The notes beneath the pieces were generated by a model. That model had not been told where the DNA came from. It saw only the letters and a program-made list of their open reading frames with translations, and did no database searches. DNA of 64,000 bases from Emticicia agri (GTDB lineage: Bacteria > Bacteroidota > Bacteroidia > Cytophagales > Spirosomataceae), in contig NZ_SEWF01000009.1 in NCBI RefSeq assembly GCF_004168285.1, forward strand, positions 62,001 to 126,000, given 5' to 3'. This document shows positions 34,390 to 44,247 of the stretch, one piece after another; the first letter of the stretch is position 1, and every line of letters starts with the position of its first letter. Position numbers and translations under genes: made by a program.

Positions 34390-36879
34390 TTATTTGGTAA
34401 GTTGTAATAGACCAATGATACCGATTAGGGTGGTCATGGTTGCGGCAATAGTACCAAACAAGTTCTGAACCTGTGCCAATTGTTGCACCGCTGTTGTTGT
34501 TTTCTGAGGAATGATGATTTCAGAACCAGGTGCTACTTTAGGATAAATGTTTACAAATAAGAATCTTCTGGTTCTATCAACCGAGCCATTGGCATATAAT
34601 ACGTACGATTTGCTTTTTAACGAACGCTTGGTAAATCCTCCGGCTTTTGAGATATAATTCATAAAATTATCTCTGTCAAAATATTTTACGGTAGTCGGGT
34701 ATAATACCTCTCCTTGCACACGAACAGTTTCTAAACGCTTTGGAATACGGATAATATCCCCATCTTGCAGAATCATATCTTCAACCGAACCGGGATTTTC
34801 AAGAATTCTTCTTAAATCAATACCGATTGATGATTTTTTAGTAGCATCAACATCTTCAACTTCAATAGTCTGGTTGCCTTTTACACTGTTGGCAATTTCA
34901 GTAATGGCTTTTCTGCGTTGTTCAATTTCAATATCACTTAGCTGAATTTCTCTGATTAAAGTAGCTCCTTCGAGGTATGAATAAGGGGTAAGACCTCCGG
35001 CACGCTTCACAATATCAGAAACCTTTTCATCCTTGCTTTTGATACCATATTTATCAGGGAAAATTACTTCACCTTCTACTTCCACAAAAGCCTGTTTTAC
35101 ATAGTTTGGTGATTTTCTGATGAAAATCTCATCAAATGGGAATAATACAAAATTATTTCCGGCTTGTTCAACACTTAAATCAGGTCTGATATTGAACTCG
35201 TAAGTGTCTGAAATCTGCGCACTTGCCGAAGTTGGATCAACGTTTCTTTTTCTGCGAACCACCTCTACTCTTGACAAAGAGGCTGATTCTGACAAACCAC
35301 CTACTTTTACCAGTACGTCTTCAATAGTCAGATTTCTTACAAAAGGTAGTTCAATACCTTCTGCGCCTTCAGGATTATTAATAGCTCCCTGAATACGCAC
35401 ATAGGCAGGCTCAGTAAGGTCAAAAATAGAAGGGATAGTTACTATATCTTCACGTTTAAGTGGGGTATCTGGTGCTTTGCCTTTCATAATGTCATCAAGA
35501 TTCACCGAAATGTTTTCGATAATCATATCGTCACGTGTTCTCACAATGGCAATTCTACCTGTCAAAGCCTCACCTCTCAGACCTTCTGCCGATTTGATTA
35601 ACTCCATTAAAGTAGGGTTGCTGTCAAGCGAGTACTGACCAGGGCGGAAAATAGCTCCTTCAACACTCACCATGTTTTCATAACGTTCCAACAGCCTTTC
35701 AGTAACAATTGAGTCGCCTGATACCACATTGAAGTTCGGGAATTCTGATTCCATTACATCAATAATTTTGCGCTCTCTGCTTGTATTGCGGTAAACTTTT
35801 AAGCGATGTTTATAGGCATACTGGTTAAAACCACCTGCGTAAGCTATGGCATCCTGAAGTTTTTCATTTTCAATTAACTCAAATAAACCATTGCGTTTGG
35901 TATTGCCTTGTACAGCCACCCGGGCAATGTAAGGGGTAACCTGCACCACGTCCTGGTCTTGTAAGATGATGTTGTTTTTGGCATAACCTCTCATCAGCAC
36001 TTCGTATAAATCAAGTGTCGCAACGATTCTGTTGTTACGGATAACATTAATTTTACGATAAGTACCTAACTCATTCGGGCCACCGCATACATACAAGGCA
36101 TTAAGGATGGTTGAAAGGGATGAAAGAGTATAAGTACCCGGAGCGATAACTTCGCCGGTAATGGTAACTTTGATACTGCGGATATTGCCTAAAGCAACAA
36201 CTAAGTATGTATTAGCCGGATTGCCTGCAAATGGGAGTAAGCCGATATAAACTTTCGCCAGTTTGTTCAGTATTTTTTCACGGGCCTGTTCCATTGTTGA
36301 ACCTGCCAGATAAACAAGACCAACACGGTCTAAGGTAATATAACCGTCAGGCGAGATAGTTGCTTTATAGGTAGCCTGAGAATAGCCGTAAATATCAATG
36401 ATTAGTTGATCGTTTGGCCCAAGGATATAATTGCTTGGTGTGGCAATATTAATGGCAGGAGTTGGATCAAACTTGATTGTATTAAACAGATTATAACCAA
36501 AAATTCTTCTTCTTAGGGTTACTTTCGCCACATCCTGCTCTTCTTCCTGCTCTCGAATAGCCCTTAAAGAGTCTTCGCGCGTCATAGCTGCCTGGTCTGC
36601 AGGATTAAGCGTGAGATTTCTGATAGCGTTCGGGTCATTGGGGTTTGTCGTGCGATTACGATTAGGCAATGGCTGATTCGGAGCCTGCTGCCCGTTACGC
36701 CCTGCTGGTGTATTAGTGTTTGCCGGATTGGTATTCGGATTGGCTGGAATTACCGGTGCATTGGTTGGAGTATTTGTGGGAGCATTACCTGGATTTTGTC
36801 CAAAAGAATTGCTGATTATTAGTGTAAAAAGCGTAATTTTGAGGAAACTTTGTAAGAAATTATTTTTGTTAAATTTCAT
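34390..36879 (-). CDS. SLBB-domain outer-membrane polysaccharide export protein
   Basis: 829 residues from the ATG at 36879, chosen because it begins a proper signal peptide (KITLFTLIISNSFGQ); the frame upstream continues but is not signal-like. A low-complexity Asn/Pro/Thr stretch follows (about 28-90). Then comes the Poly_export domain (YILGPNDQLIIDIYGYSQATY) and several SLBB domains (for example ISPDGYITLDRVG, VQGNTKRNG, VEGAIFRPGQYSL, VQGEVLYPTTVKY). The C-terminus ends in a hydrophobic helix. It resembles Wza/KpsD, much longer than E. coli Wza because of extra SLBB copies. It should form the periplasmic and outer-membrane channel. First gene of the export row. Confidence 0.9.
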   Translation of the reverse strand: MKFNKNNFLQSFLKITLFTLIISNSFGQNPGNAPTNTPTNAPVIPANPNTNPANTNTPAGRNGQQAPNQPLPNRNRTTNPNDPNAIRNLTLNPADQAAMTREDSLRAIREQEEEQDVAKVTLRRRIFGYNLFNTIKFDPTPAINIATPSNYILGPNDQLIIDIYGYSQATYKATISPDGYITLDRVGLVYLAGSTMEQAREKILNKLAKVYIGLLPFAGNPANTYLVVALGNIRSIKVTITGEVIAPGTYTLSSLSTILNALYVCGGPNELGTYRKINVIRNNRIVATLDLYEVLMRGYAKNNIILQDQDVVQVTPYIARVAVQGNTKRNGLFELIENEKLQDAIAYAGGFNQYAYKHRLKVYRNTSRERKIIDVMESEFPNFNVVSGDSIVTERLLERYENMVSVEGAIFRPGQYSLDSNPTLMELIKSAEGLRGEALTGRIAIVRTRDDMIIENISVNLDDIMKGKAPDTPLKREDIVTIPSIFDLTEPAYVRIQGAINNPEGAEGIELPFVRNLTIEDVLVKVGGLSESASLSRVEVVRRKRNVDPTSASAQISDTYEFNIRPDLSVEQAGNNFVLFPFDEIFIRKSPNYVKQAFVEVEGEVIFPDKYGIKSKDEKVSDIVKRAGGLTPYSYLEGATLIREIQLSDIEIEQRRKAITEIANSVKGNQTIEVEDVDATKKSSIGIDLRRILENPGSVEDMILQDGDIIRIPKRLETVRVQGEVLYPTTVKYFDRDNFMNYISKAGGFTKRSLKSKSYVLYANGSVDRTRRFLFVNIYPKVAPGSEIIIPQKTTTAVQQLAQVQNLFGTIAATMTTLIGIIGLLQLTK

Positions 36880-37057
36880 ATCTATAACGTTATTTGCCAA
36901 ATTGCTGTTTAAGTATTTAATGAACAATAACTGAAAACATTGCAAAGTAAGTGAAGTTTTTTTAAATTTTTGCTGTTTCATATTAAGTATGTGTTAAAAA
37001 GAACTTTGAATTACAAAGTAATATATAAAATCCATAAAATCAAAATTTTTTTTCAAA

Positions 37058-38956
37058 ATGGCTGAAAATAAGGAAGTAACTTATAATGAAGATAGTATAC
37101 GTTCTCTCGATTGGAAGGAGCACATAAGGTTGCGTCCCGGGATGTATATTGGGAAATTGGGAGACGGGTCTGCAGCCGACGACGGGATATATGTATTGCT
37201 GAAAGAGGTTTTAGACAACTGTATAGATGAATATGCGATGGGTTACGGCAGGTCTATTGAAATTAAGCTGGAGGAAGGAGTAGCAGAGGTAAGAGACTAC
37301 GGGCGTGGGATTCCTTTAGGGAAATTAGTTGATGTGGTATCAAAAATAAATACAGGGGCAAAATATGACAGTAAGGCGTTTCAGAAAGCAGTGGGGCTCA
37401 ATGGTGTGGGTACAAAAGCTGTGAATGCCCTGTCTTCGCATTTTCGGGTACAGGCCTTCAGAGACGGTAAATCTAAGTGGGCTGAATTTTCTAAAGGAGA
37501 ATTAACCAGGGAGTCAGAAATTATTGATTCTGAGCAAAAGAACGGAACGCTGGTGTCGTTTACGCCTGATGATACTGTTTTTAAGCATTACCATTACATC
37601 CCACAGTTTGTGGAGGCTATGATATGGAATTACTGCTACCTGAATGCCGGAATGACGATAGTTTTTAACAAGCAGAAATATATTTCTCACAATGGTTTGT
37701 TAGATTTGCTTCGCCGGAAAACCGATGAGGATTCATTACGCTATCCCATTATCCACCTGAAAGGGGAGGATATTGAAGTAGCGCTTTCTCATGGTAACCA
37801 ATATGGTGAGGAGTACTATTCGTTTGTGAACGGACAGAATACTACTCAGGGAGGAACTCATCTTACCGGGTTTAGAGAAGCGATTGTAAGAACCGTGAGG
37901 GAACATTTCGGAAAAGATTATGCACCTGAAGATATTCGCCAGTCAATTATCGGAGCTATATCGGTGCGTGTACAGGAACCTGTTTTTGAGTCTCAGACCA
38001 AAACCAAGTTAGGTTCACTTACCATGTCTCACGAGCCAAACTCGCCAACTATCAGGGTATTTATCGGAGATTTTCTGAAAGAAAAATTAGATAATTTCCT
38101 TCATATGAATCCGGCTATCAAGGAAGCTCTTAAAAAACGCATTGAGCAGTCGGAGAGAGAGCGTAAAGAATTGGCAGGTATTAAAAAACTGGCGAATGAG
38201 CGGGCTAAAAAAGCTAATCTGCACAACCGCAAGCTGAGAGACTGCCGTTTTCATTTAGATGATGAGAAGAACGAAAAACGTTTTGAAACAGTGATGTTTA
38301 TCACAGAGGGAGATTCGGCCAGTGGTTCAATTACCAAAGCAAGAAATCCTGAACTGCAAGCCGTTTTCAGTTTGAGAGGTAAACCTCTGAATAGTTTTGG
38401 TCTGACCAAAAAGATTGTTTATGAAAATGAAGAGTTTAATCTTTTGCAACATGCCCTGAATATTGAAGATGGTTTAGACGGGCTTCGTTACAATAAAATC
38501 ATAGTGGCTACTGATGCCGATGTAGATGGCATGCACATTCGTTTGCTTTTGTTGACTTTCTTTTTACAGTTTTTTCCTGATTTGGTAAGAGAGGGACATT
38601 TGTATATTCTTGAAACGCCATTATTCAGGGTACGGAATAAAAAAGAAACCATCTATTGTTACTCAGACGAAGAGAAAGAAAAGGCTATCAAGAAGTTATC
38701 TCCTAAACCTGAAATTACCCGCTTTAAAGGCCTGGGTGAAATATCACCCGATGAGTTTGAGGGTTTTATTGGTGAAGACATCAGATTAGAGCCAGTAATT
38801 TTAGAGAAAGAATCTTCTATTGCCAAGATTCTGAGTTATTATATGGGTAAAAATACACCTGAACGTCAGCGGTTCATCATTGATAATCTAAGAATTGAAA
38901 AAGATGAAGTTGATGAAGTATTAGCGAAGATTATTGATGTAAAAGAAGTTGCCTGA
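37058..38956 (+). CDS. parE: DNA topoisomerase IV subunit B
   Basis: 632 residues, the ATPase subunit of a type IIA topoisomerase. Visible are the GHKL ATP-binding motifs ([30 protein letters not shown]) and the TOPRIM motifs ITEGDSASG and [10 protein letters not shown]. The C-terminus has [14 protein letters not shown]. The length and lack of a GyrB-specific insert favour ParE over GyrB, but the two are close. The partner parC is not next to it; pheA follows after 49 bases. It is divergent from the export genes with 178 bases between. Confidence 0.9.
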   Translation: MAENKEVTYNEDSIRSLDWKEHIRLRPGMYIGKLGDGSAADDGIYVLLKEVLDNCIDEYAMGYGRSIEIKLEEGVAEVRDYGRGIPLGKLVDVVSKINTGAKYDSKAFQKAVGLNGVGTKAVNALSSHFRVQAFRDGKSKWAEFSKGELTRESEIIDSEQKNGTLVSFTPDDTVFKHYHYIPQFVEAMIWNYCYLNAGMTIVFNKQKYISHNGLLDLLRRKTDEDSLRYPIIHLKGEDIEVALSHGNQYGEEYYSFVNGQNTTQGGTHLTGFREAIVRTVREHFGKDYAPEDIRQSIIGAISVRVQEPVFESQTKTKLGSLTMSHEPNSPTIRVFIGDFLKEKLDNFLHMNPAIKEALKKRIEQSERERKELAGIKKLANERAKKANLHNRKLRDCRFHLDDEKNEKRFETVMFITEGDSASGSITKARNPELQAVFSLRGKPLNSFGLTKKIVYENEEFNLLQHALNIEDGLDGLRYNKIIVATDADVDGMHIRLLLLTFFLQFFPDLVREGHLYILETPLFRVRNKKETIYCYSDEEKEKAIKKLSPKPEITRFKGLGEISPDEFEGFIGEDIRLEPVILEKESSIAKILSYYMGKNTPERQRFIIDNLRIEKDEVDEVLAKIIDVKEVA

Positions 38957-39005
38957 TTTATACCTTTTCAGATTTAATTAGAAATTTAAACACCTATCCA
39001 GAAAA

Positions 39006-40079
39006 GTGACACTCGAAGAAGTAAGAAAAGATATTGATTCAATTGACGACCAGTTATTGGTATTGCTTAACAAACGTATGCAACTGGTGCATAAAGTTGG
39101 TGAAATTAAACGCTCAACCAAAGCACTCATTTACAGACCTGAACGGGAAAAGCAGATTTTAGACCGGATGAACGCACAGAATGATGGCCCTCTGAATAAG
39201 GAGGCGATTGAGGCCATTTATTTAGAAATCTTTGCCGCTGCCCGTAACATAGAACTACCTGAAAGGGTAGCATTTCTGGGACCTGAAGGTAGCTTTACCC
39301 ATCAGGCGGCGGAAAGCCGTTTTGGTGCCATGAGCGAATATATGACTCTTCCCACTATCAAGTCGGTATTTGAAGCGGTGGATACAGGCAGAGCTAAGTT
39401 TGGGGTAATTCCAATTGAAAATAATCAGGAAGGGATTGTGTATGAAACAGTTGATTTACTGAATGAAATGAATGTAAATGTAGCTGCTGAATTGAAAATT
39501 CCGGTTCATTTTGCCTTGGCAACCGAGGCCGAAAACCCGTCAAAAATTAAAAGAATCTATTCTAAAGATATAGCTTTCAGACAGTGTAGAGGATTTCTGA
39601 ATAAATATTTTGAGCAAACGCACCCCGAAGAAATTCAGGTAGAATCAACCTCGAAGGCTGCCAAGTTAGCCGCAGAAGACCCTGAAAGTGCGGCCATTTG
39701 CTCTGAAATTGCAGCAAAACTCTTTAGTCTGCCTGTATTATTCAATAATATTGAAGACAACGGACAGAATAGAACCCGATTCTATATTCTGGCAAAGGGC
39801 TTTGAAAATCAGAAGAGTGGTAACGACAAAACAACCATTATTGCCCGGTTGCCTGACACTGATAAACCAGGAATTCTTGCCGGATTTTTGCAGGATTTCA
39901 AGAAGGCAGGCATCAATTTAACCAAGATTGAGAGTCGCCCCTACAAAGGTAGTGAAGATTTTAATTTCTGGTTTTTTATTGAATTAGAAGGCTTTTTTAG
40001 AGACGAAAACGTGGAGAAAGTCTTTAAAAAACATAGAAATTCTATCAAATGGCTGGGTAGTTATGTGAAAAATACCTGA
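39006..40079 (+). CDS. pheA: Chorismate mutase / prephenate dehydratase
   Basis: 357 residues with GTG start. Three parts: an AroQ-type chorismate mutase (about 1-85, IDSIDDQLLVLLNKRMQLV); a prephenate dehydratase (about 90-265, VAFLGPEGSFTHQAA and the catalytic NRTRF at its end); and an ACT domain (about 280-355) with GILAGFLQDFKKAGINLTKIESRP, the Phe-binding feedback site. It converts chorismate to phenylpyruvate for phenylalanine synthesis in the cytoplasm. It lies behind parE and likely shares its transcript. Converges with the next minus-strand gene with 2 bases between. Confidence 0.95.
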   Translation: MTLEEVRKDIDSIDDQLLVLLNKRMQLVHKVGEIKRSTKALIYRPEREKQILDRMNAQNDGPLNKEAIEAIYLEIFAAARNIELPERVAFLGPEGSFTHQAAESRFGAMSEYMTLPTIKSVFEAVDTGRAKFGVIPIENNQEGIVYETVDLLNEMNVNVAAELKIPVHFALATEAENPSKIKRIYSKDIAFRQCRGFLNKYFEQTHPEEIQVESTSKAAKLAAEDPESAAICSEIAAKLFSLPVLFNNIEDNGQNRTRFYILAKGFENQKSGNDKTTIIARLPDTDKPGILAGFLQDFKKAGINLTKIESRPYKGSEDFNFWFFIELEGFFRDENVEKVFKKHRNSIKWLGSYVKNT

Positions 40080-40081
40080 TG

Positions 40082-40318
40082 TTATTTTTTGCGGAGTAAT
40101 GCTGCGAGAGCAATCAGTACCCAGATGATATTGACAGCCATTGACGGATAAGCATGGTGGAAATATGTATTGATGATAAAACATATTCCACCAATGGCAT
40201 TGGCCCATACATATCGGGTATCTTTAGCATCTAATTTACCCTGGATATTCAGGAAATAAGAACCCGTTATTAAAACGGCGCCAATCCACCCTATAATCTC
40301 AACTATATCTATTTTCAT
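40082..40318 (-). CDS. Small three-helix membrane protein, CBU_0592-like
   Basis: 78 residues with about three membrane helices (IIGWIGAVLITGSYFL, WANAIGGICFIINTYF, AVNIIWVLIALAALL) and a positively charged end. It resembles the small CBU_0592-type membrane family, whose function is unknown. The ATG overlaps the ribF stop (ATGA), so it is translationally coupled to ribF. Confidence 0.72.
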   Translation of the reverse strand: MKIDIVEIIGWIGAVLITGSYFLNIQGKLDAKDTRYVWANAIGGICFIINTYFHHAYPSMAVNIIWVLIALAALLRKK

Positions 40319-41238
40319 AAAATCTCTAACGCTCTTTCCTTGTCTTTAAGAATCTGATTTTTTAATTCTTCGATGCCTTTAAATTTTTGCTCAGGTCTGA
40401 TATAATCTACCAGGTCAACAGTGAGGTGTTCACCATATATTTCATCATTGAAATTAAGAATATGAACTTCCTGAGTTCGGCCGATGCCATCAACCGTCGG
40501 ACGATTCCCAATATTCATAATGCCTTGTAGCCACTGACCTCTTACCCATGTCCTGACGGCATAAACACCATTGGCAGGAATGAGCTTGTATGACTCTGAA
40601 ACCTGTACATTAGCGGTCGGGAAACCAATAGTTCGCCCTAACTGGCGTCCTTTTACCACAATGCCTGAAAAGCTGTAATGTCTGCCCAATAAGTCATTGG
40701 CAGATTTAACGTTTCCCTCTACTAACGACTGACGAATTTTAGTAGAACTAATAACCAGATTTTCTATTTCCTGACGGGATATTTCTTCTATTTCTATGCC
40801 AAATCGGGTTGAATTGTTTTCTAAATACTGAAAACTGCCTTCACGGTTTCTTCCGAAGCGATGGTCGTACCCAATCACTAATTTTTTTGTCCCAATAGTA
40901 TCGATAAGTATCTTCTGTACATATTCTTCTGAACTGAGTTCTGAAAACTCTCGTGTGAAAGGCACAATCAACAGATGATTGACTCCCTGATTTTCGAGCA
41001 ATTCAATTTTTTCATCGACAGTAGAGAGTAATTTCAGGCTTTGGCTATCCTGAGAAACTACCATTCGTGGGTGTGGCCAGAAAGTAAGCACTACCGATTC
41101 ACCCATCGATGCTTCAGCCGTTTCCCGTAATATCTGTAAGATTTTCTGATGACCTAAATGAACTCCATCAAATGTACCACTGGTTACTATGGCATTGTTT
41201 AATGGCTTAAAATCTGTTAGATTATAATATACTTTCAA
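40315..41238 (-). CDS. ribF: Riboflavin kinase / FAD synthetase
   Basis: About 307 residues when started at the TTG at 41238 (KVYYNLTDFKPLNNAIVTSGTFDGVHLGHQ). A GTG at 41283 would add 15 residues; no ATG is available. The N-terminal nucleotidyltransferase domain has TSGTFDGVHLGHQKIL and a GYDHRFGRNREG site; the C-terminal kinase domain has GRTIGFPTANV. It makes FMN and then FAD. It follows truB with a short gap, in the usual Bacteroidota order, and is coupled to the small membrane protein behind it. Confidence 0.93.
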   Translation of the reverse strand: MKVYYNLTDFKPLNNAIVTSGTFDGVHLGHQKILQILRETAEASMGESVVLTFWPHPRMVVSQDSQSLKLLSTVDEKIELLENQGVNHLLIVPFTREFSELSSEEYVQKILIDTIGTKKLVIGYDHRFGRNREGSFQYLENNSTRFGIEIEEISRQEIENLVISSTKIRQSLVEGNVKSANDLLGRHYSFSGIVVKGRQLGRTIGFPTANVQVSESYKLIPANGVYAVRTWVRGQWLQGIMNIGNRPTVDGIGRTQEVHILNFNDEIYGEHLTVDLVDYIRPEQKFKGIEELKNQILKDKERALEIL

Positions 41239-41288
41239 TGTAAAAGGTATTTTGTAAGCACTTAAGCATTGTGTAATCAGCACAATGC

Positions 41289-41978
41289 CTATTGTTGATT
41301 GGGCGCAAAATTACGAATATTCTCTAAAAATTGTTCGAGGCTTAGTGCATTTTCAATGCGGAATTCACCGATTCGGGTTCTGCGGAGTGAGCTCATATAG
41401 GCTCCTGATTGAAGTAATTTACCAAAATCTCGCACAAGGCTTCTGATATAGGTGCCTTTGGAGCAAACAATTCTGAACGAGATTTGGGGGAAATGTGTAG
41501 TATCTATATCAAATTCTTTGATTTCAACCTGTCTTGATTTTATGACCACTTCTTCGCCTTTTCTGGCTGATTCATAAGCTCTTTTACCATTTACCTTAAT
41601 GGCAGAGTGCGCAGGGGGAATTTGTTCAATTAAGCCTGTCAATTGTGCAACTACCTGATTAATTGCCTCAGGTGTAATATGGTCAATCGGAAACTCAGCA
41701 TCAACTTCTGTTTCCAAGTCAATTGATGGCGTAGTTTTACCCAGCACTAAGGTTCCGGTGTATTCTTTTTCCTGTGCCTGATAGGTATCTATTTCTTTGG
41801 TTTTCTTATTGGTGCAGAGTATCAGCAAACCTGTTGCCAAAGGATCTAAAGTACCGGCATGACCGACTTTTTTGTATTTGCCCGCATAGCGGACTTTATT
41901 GACAACATCGAAAGAAGTCCATTTAAGAGGTTTATCAATCAAAAGCACCTCATTTCTTTCATCAACCACTGTTTGCAT
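41289..41978 (-). CDS. truB: tRNA pseudouridine(55) synthase
   Basis: 229 residues. Catalytic Asp45 lies in GHAGTLDPLATGLL; other TruB marks are the N-terminal IDKPLKWTSFDVV, IPPAHSAIKVNGKRAYE and the CSKGTYIRSLVRD block. It makes the T-loop pseudouridine in tRNAs. Short form without a PUA extension. It lies between uppP (23 bases) and ribF on the same strand. Confidence 0.95.
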   Translation of the reverse strand: MQTVVDERNEVLLIDKPLKWTSFDVVNKVRYAGKYKKVGHAGTLDPLATGLLILCTNKKTKEIDTYQAQEKEYTGTLVLGKTTPSIDLETEVDAEFPIDHITPEAINQVVAQLTGLIEQIPPAHSAIKVNGKRAYESARKGEEVVIKSRQVEIKEFDIDTTHFPQISFRIVCSKGTYIRSLVRDFGKLLQSGAYMSSLRRTRIGEFRIENALSLEQFLENIRNFAPNQQ

Positions 41979-42001
41979 AAATGGAAATTTAACTTTGGGC
42001 C

Positions 42002-42793
42002 TTAAACAATTTTTAACTCGTAGCCTGCGGCTATCAGTCCAAGAATTATTAAGCCAACAATAATACGATAATACCCGAAAACCTTGAAGCCGTATTTTTG
42101 TAAGTAACTGATAAAGAACTTAATAGCTATCATGGCTACTATAAATGCAACTACATTCCCTACTATTAGTAATTGAAGTTCGTCAGAAGAGAAAGTAAGC
42201 GTACCTGCTTTATAGCTTTTCAATAATTTATAAGCCGAAGCCGCAAACATGGTAGGCACTGCCAGAAAAAATGAAAATTCAGCAGAATCTTTGCGTGATA
42301 GTCCCTGAAACATACCGCCAATGATACTTGCTGCTGAACGTGATACCCCGGGAATCATGGCAATACATTGGAACAAGCCAATTTTTACCGCATCAGGATA
42401 ACTGATATTGGCTTTGGTGGCTTTATTTTCGAAATATTTATCAATAAAAATTAAGATAAATCCTCCTAAAACCATTGAAACTGCTACAACCACCACACTT
42501 TCAAGCAAACTATCAATAAAATCGTTTAAAAGAAATCCTATAATGGCAGCCGGAATAAAGGCCGCTAATAATTTAGCATAGAACTCAAAAGATTGCAGGA
42601 ATTTTTTCCAGTAAAGAACGATTACAGACAATATGGCTCCGAATTGAATATTTACCTCAAAAACCTTAGTGAAATCTAATTCGCTGATACCCATCAGAGA
42701 TGAGCCGATAATCATGTGCCCGGTTGAACTGATAGGTAAATATTCGGTGATGCCTTCAATGATAGCAAGGATGATAGCCTGAATGAGATTCAT
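42002..42793 (-). CDS. uppP: Undecaprenyl-diphosphatase
   Basis: 263 residues, polytopic BacA/UppP family. Catalytic motifs [15 protein letters not shown] (near residue 14) and [14 protein letters not shown] (near 160) are intact. It dephosphorylates undecaprenyl pyrophosphate, recycling the lipid carrier for peptidoglycan and surface glycans, and can give bacitracin tolerance. Part of the ftsX-DUF3098-uppP-truB-ribF cluster. Confidence 0.96.
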   Translation of the reverse strand: MNLIQAIILAIIEGITEYLPISSTGHMIIGSSLMGISELDFTKVFEVNIQFGAILSVIVLYWKKFLQSFEFYAKLLAAFIPAAIIGFLLNDFIDSLLESVVVVAVSMVLGGFILIFIDKYFENKATKANISYPDAVKIGLFQCIAMIPGVSRSAASIIGGMFQGLSRKDSAEFSFFLAVPTMFAASAYKLLKSYKAGTLTFSSDELQLLIVGNVVAFIVAMIAIKFFISYLQKYGFKVFGYYRIIVGLIILGLIAAGYELKIV

Positions 42794-42917
42794 TAGTGTG
42801 TTATGAGTAAATATTTAGGAAATGCGATTGATTTTAACTGAAAAATTAGGCAAATACTTATAGATTTACTGGATAGAATCTATAATAAAAGCCTGAATAG
42901 TAGTATGCTAAAAAGAA

Positions 42918-43169
42918 TTATTTCTTTTTGAAAATAGCATAAAACTCAAACAAAAAGCCGATGAAAGTAATGGCAGGACCAAGAGTTATGCCTAAAAAGC
43001 CGAAACCAAATTCTTCTTTATCTAAGGTCATAATAAAAAAGCCAAGCAGAATAAGCCCTACACCAACCAGCATCAATATATAATTCTGACGACTGAAGGG
43101 AAGTGCGCTTTTATTGCCATCGTTATCGGCACTTTTTACTTCCTGTGTTTTAGGAGTGATATTTTTCAT
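42918..43169 (-). CDS. DUF3098 membrane protein
   Basis: 83 residues with two membrane helices (NYILMLVGVGLILLGFFIM and FLGITLGPAITFIGFLFEF) separated by a short DKEEFGFG loop. Matches the small DUF3098 proteins that sit between ftsX and uppP in many Bacteroidota. Role unknown; the context hints at division or envelope function. Ends in a basic KKK tail. Confidence 0.82.
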   Translation of the reverse strand: MKNITPKTQEVKSADNDGNKSALPFSRQNYILMLVGVGLILLGFFIMTLDKEEFGFGFLGITLGPAITFIGFLFEFYAIFKKK

Positions 43170-43213
43170 AATCGTAAGTTTCCTTATCCCAAGGATGATA
43201 GTTGTATTGTGTA

Positions 43214-43243
43214 ATCATGCAAAAGGGATATGCATTGCATGAT
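43214..43243. other. Hairpin in the ftsX-DUF3098 gap
   Basis: ATCATGCA (43214-43221) and TGCATGAT (43236-43243) are perfect inverted repeats around a 14-base loop. No T-run follows on the minus strand, so it is not a clear terminator. Function unknown. Confidence 0.35.
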
Positions 43244-43291
43244 GTTTGTGTTATAAATTTAAATCCGGGTAATTGTATTTTTGATTACAGC

Positions 43292-44167
43292 CTAATACAA
43301 ATTTTCAAGAGATGTTCTTAGGTATCGGTGCATTGACTGAAAAGTACTTAAAACGATGATTAAGATGCCCAGAACTACCACACCGCCACAAAGAAATCCG
43401 ATTTTTATGTAATCCTGAAGAATCATCAGATCTTCAATTTTATGCACAGCTATTTGTTGTACCGCAAAGAACAAACCTATTGCAACCACACCCGATAAAA
43501 AGCCCTGCCAGATTCCACGGCTGATAAATGGTTTTTGAATAAACCAGTCTGTAGCACCTACTAACTGCATACTTCTGATAACCAGCCTTTGAGAATAAAG
43601 AGCCAATCTGATGGTATTGTTAATCAAGAGAAAAATAGCTACTAATAAAACAATAATCACAGACGCAATAATCAGAAAGGCTTTATAGGCATTTTTATTG
43701 ATGCTATCCACAAAGTCTTTGGCGTAGTCGGCCTCAAAAACACCTGATATTTGTTCTAAATCTGTTTTGATAGTTTCTAAATTCAATTCGCTTAAGTAGC
43801 TTTCACGGATTCTCAGGCTAAAGGCATCACGGTAAGGATTTTCACCCAAAACAGAACTGAAATCTTCGTTGATGTCTTTGAATACTCTTTTAGCGGTGCT
43901 TTCTTTCGAGATAAATTTTATCTGGGGTACGTTATCGGCAACCGCTACATAGCTTTTCTTGGCAATAATATTACGAACCGAATCTTGTTGAATTTGTGTA
44001 AGTGCTTTATCTAAATAGACCTGAACCTCGATATTTTGTTTAACGTAGCTTACCAATTGTTTCGAGGTCAGGGCAATCCAACCTGTAAAGGCAATCAGAA
44101 ATAAAGCAGTTGTTAAACTAATAATAATCAAGAGACTCGGATAACTACCCAATTTTCGTTTTGGCAT
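43292..44167 (-). CDS. ftsX: Cell division protein, ABC permease FtsX
   Basis: 291 residues. One membrane helix after a short N-terminus (SLLIIISLTTALFLIAFTGW), a periplasmic domain (about 40-165), then three helices of the FtsX/MacB permease core (IASVIIVLLVAIFLLINNTIRL; RGIWQGFLSGVVAIGLF; GFLCGGVVVLGILIIVL). With FtsE it controls peptidoglycan hydrolases at the septum. ftsE is not adjacent here. First gene of the cluster. Confidence 0.93.
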   Translation of the reverse strand: MPKRKLGSYPSLLIIISLTTALFLIAFTGWIALTSKQLVSYVKQNIEVQVYLDKALTQIQQDSVRNIIAKKSYVAVADNVPQIKFISKESTAKRVFKDINEDFSSVLGENPYRDAFSLRIRESYLSELNLETIKTDLEQISGVFEADYAKDFVDSINKNAYKAFLIIASVIIVLLVAIFLLINNTIRLALYSQRLVIRSMQLVGATDWFIQKPFISRGIWQGFLSGVVAIGLFFAVQQIAVHKIEDLMILQDYIKIGFLCGGVVVLGILIIVLSTFQSMHRYLRTSLENLY

Positions 44168-44247
44168 TGTAAATCTATTTAAAACAAATCTTTAAGGCTT
44201 CGTAATTTTGGGCAAAGATAGAAAATGTAGTAGAAATATAGACTATT

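Noticed and set aside
22882-36879. Polysaccharide block as a horizontally acquired island
   Set aside because: No integrase, tRNA, flanking repeats or obvious base-composition change at the borders; only one small MITE-like repeat lies inside.
42859-42884. Hairpin TATAGATT/AATCTATA before uppP as a terminator
   Set aside because: No T-run on the minus strand and a weak AT stem; probably chance in an AT-rich gap.
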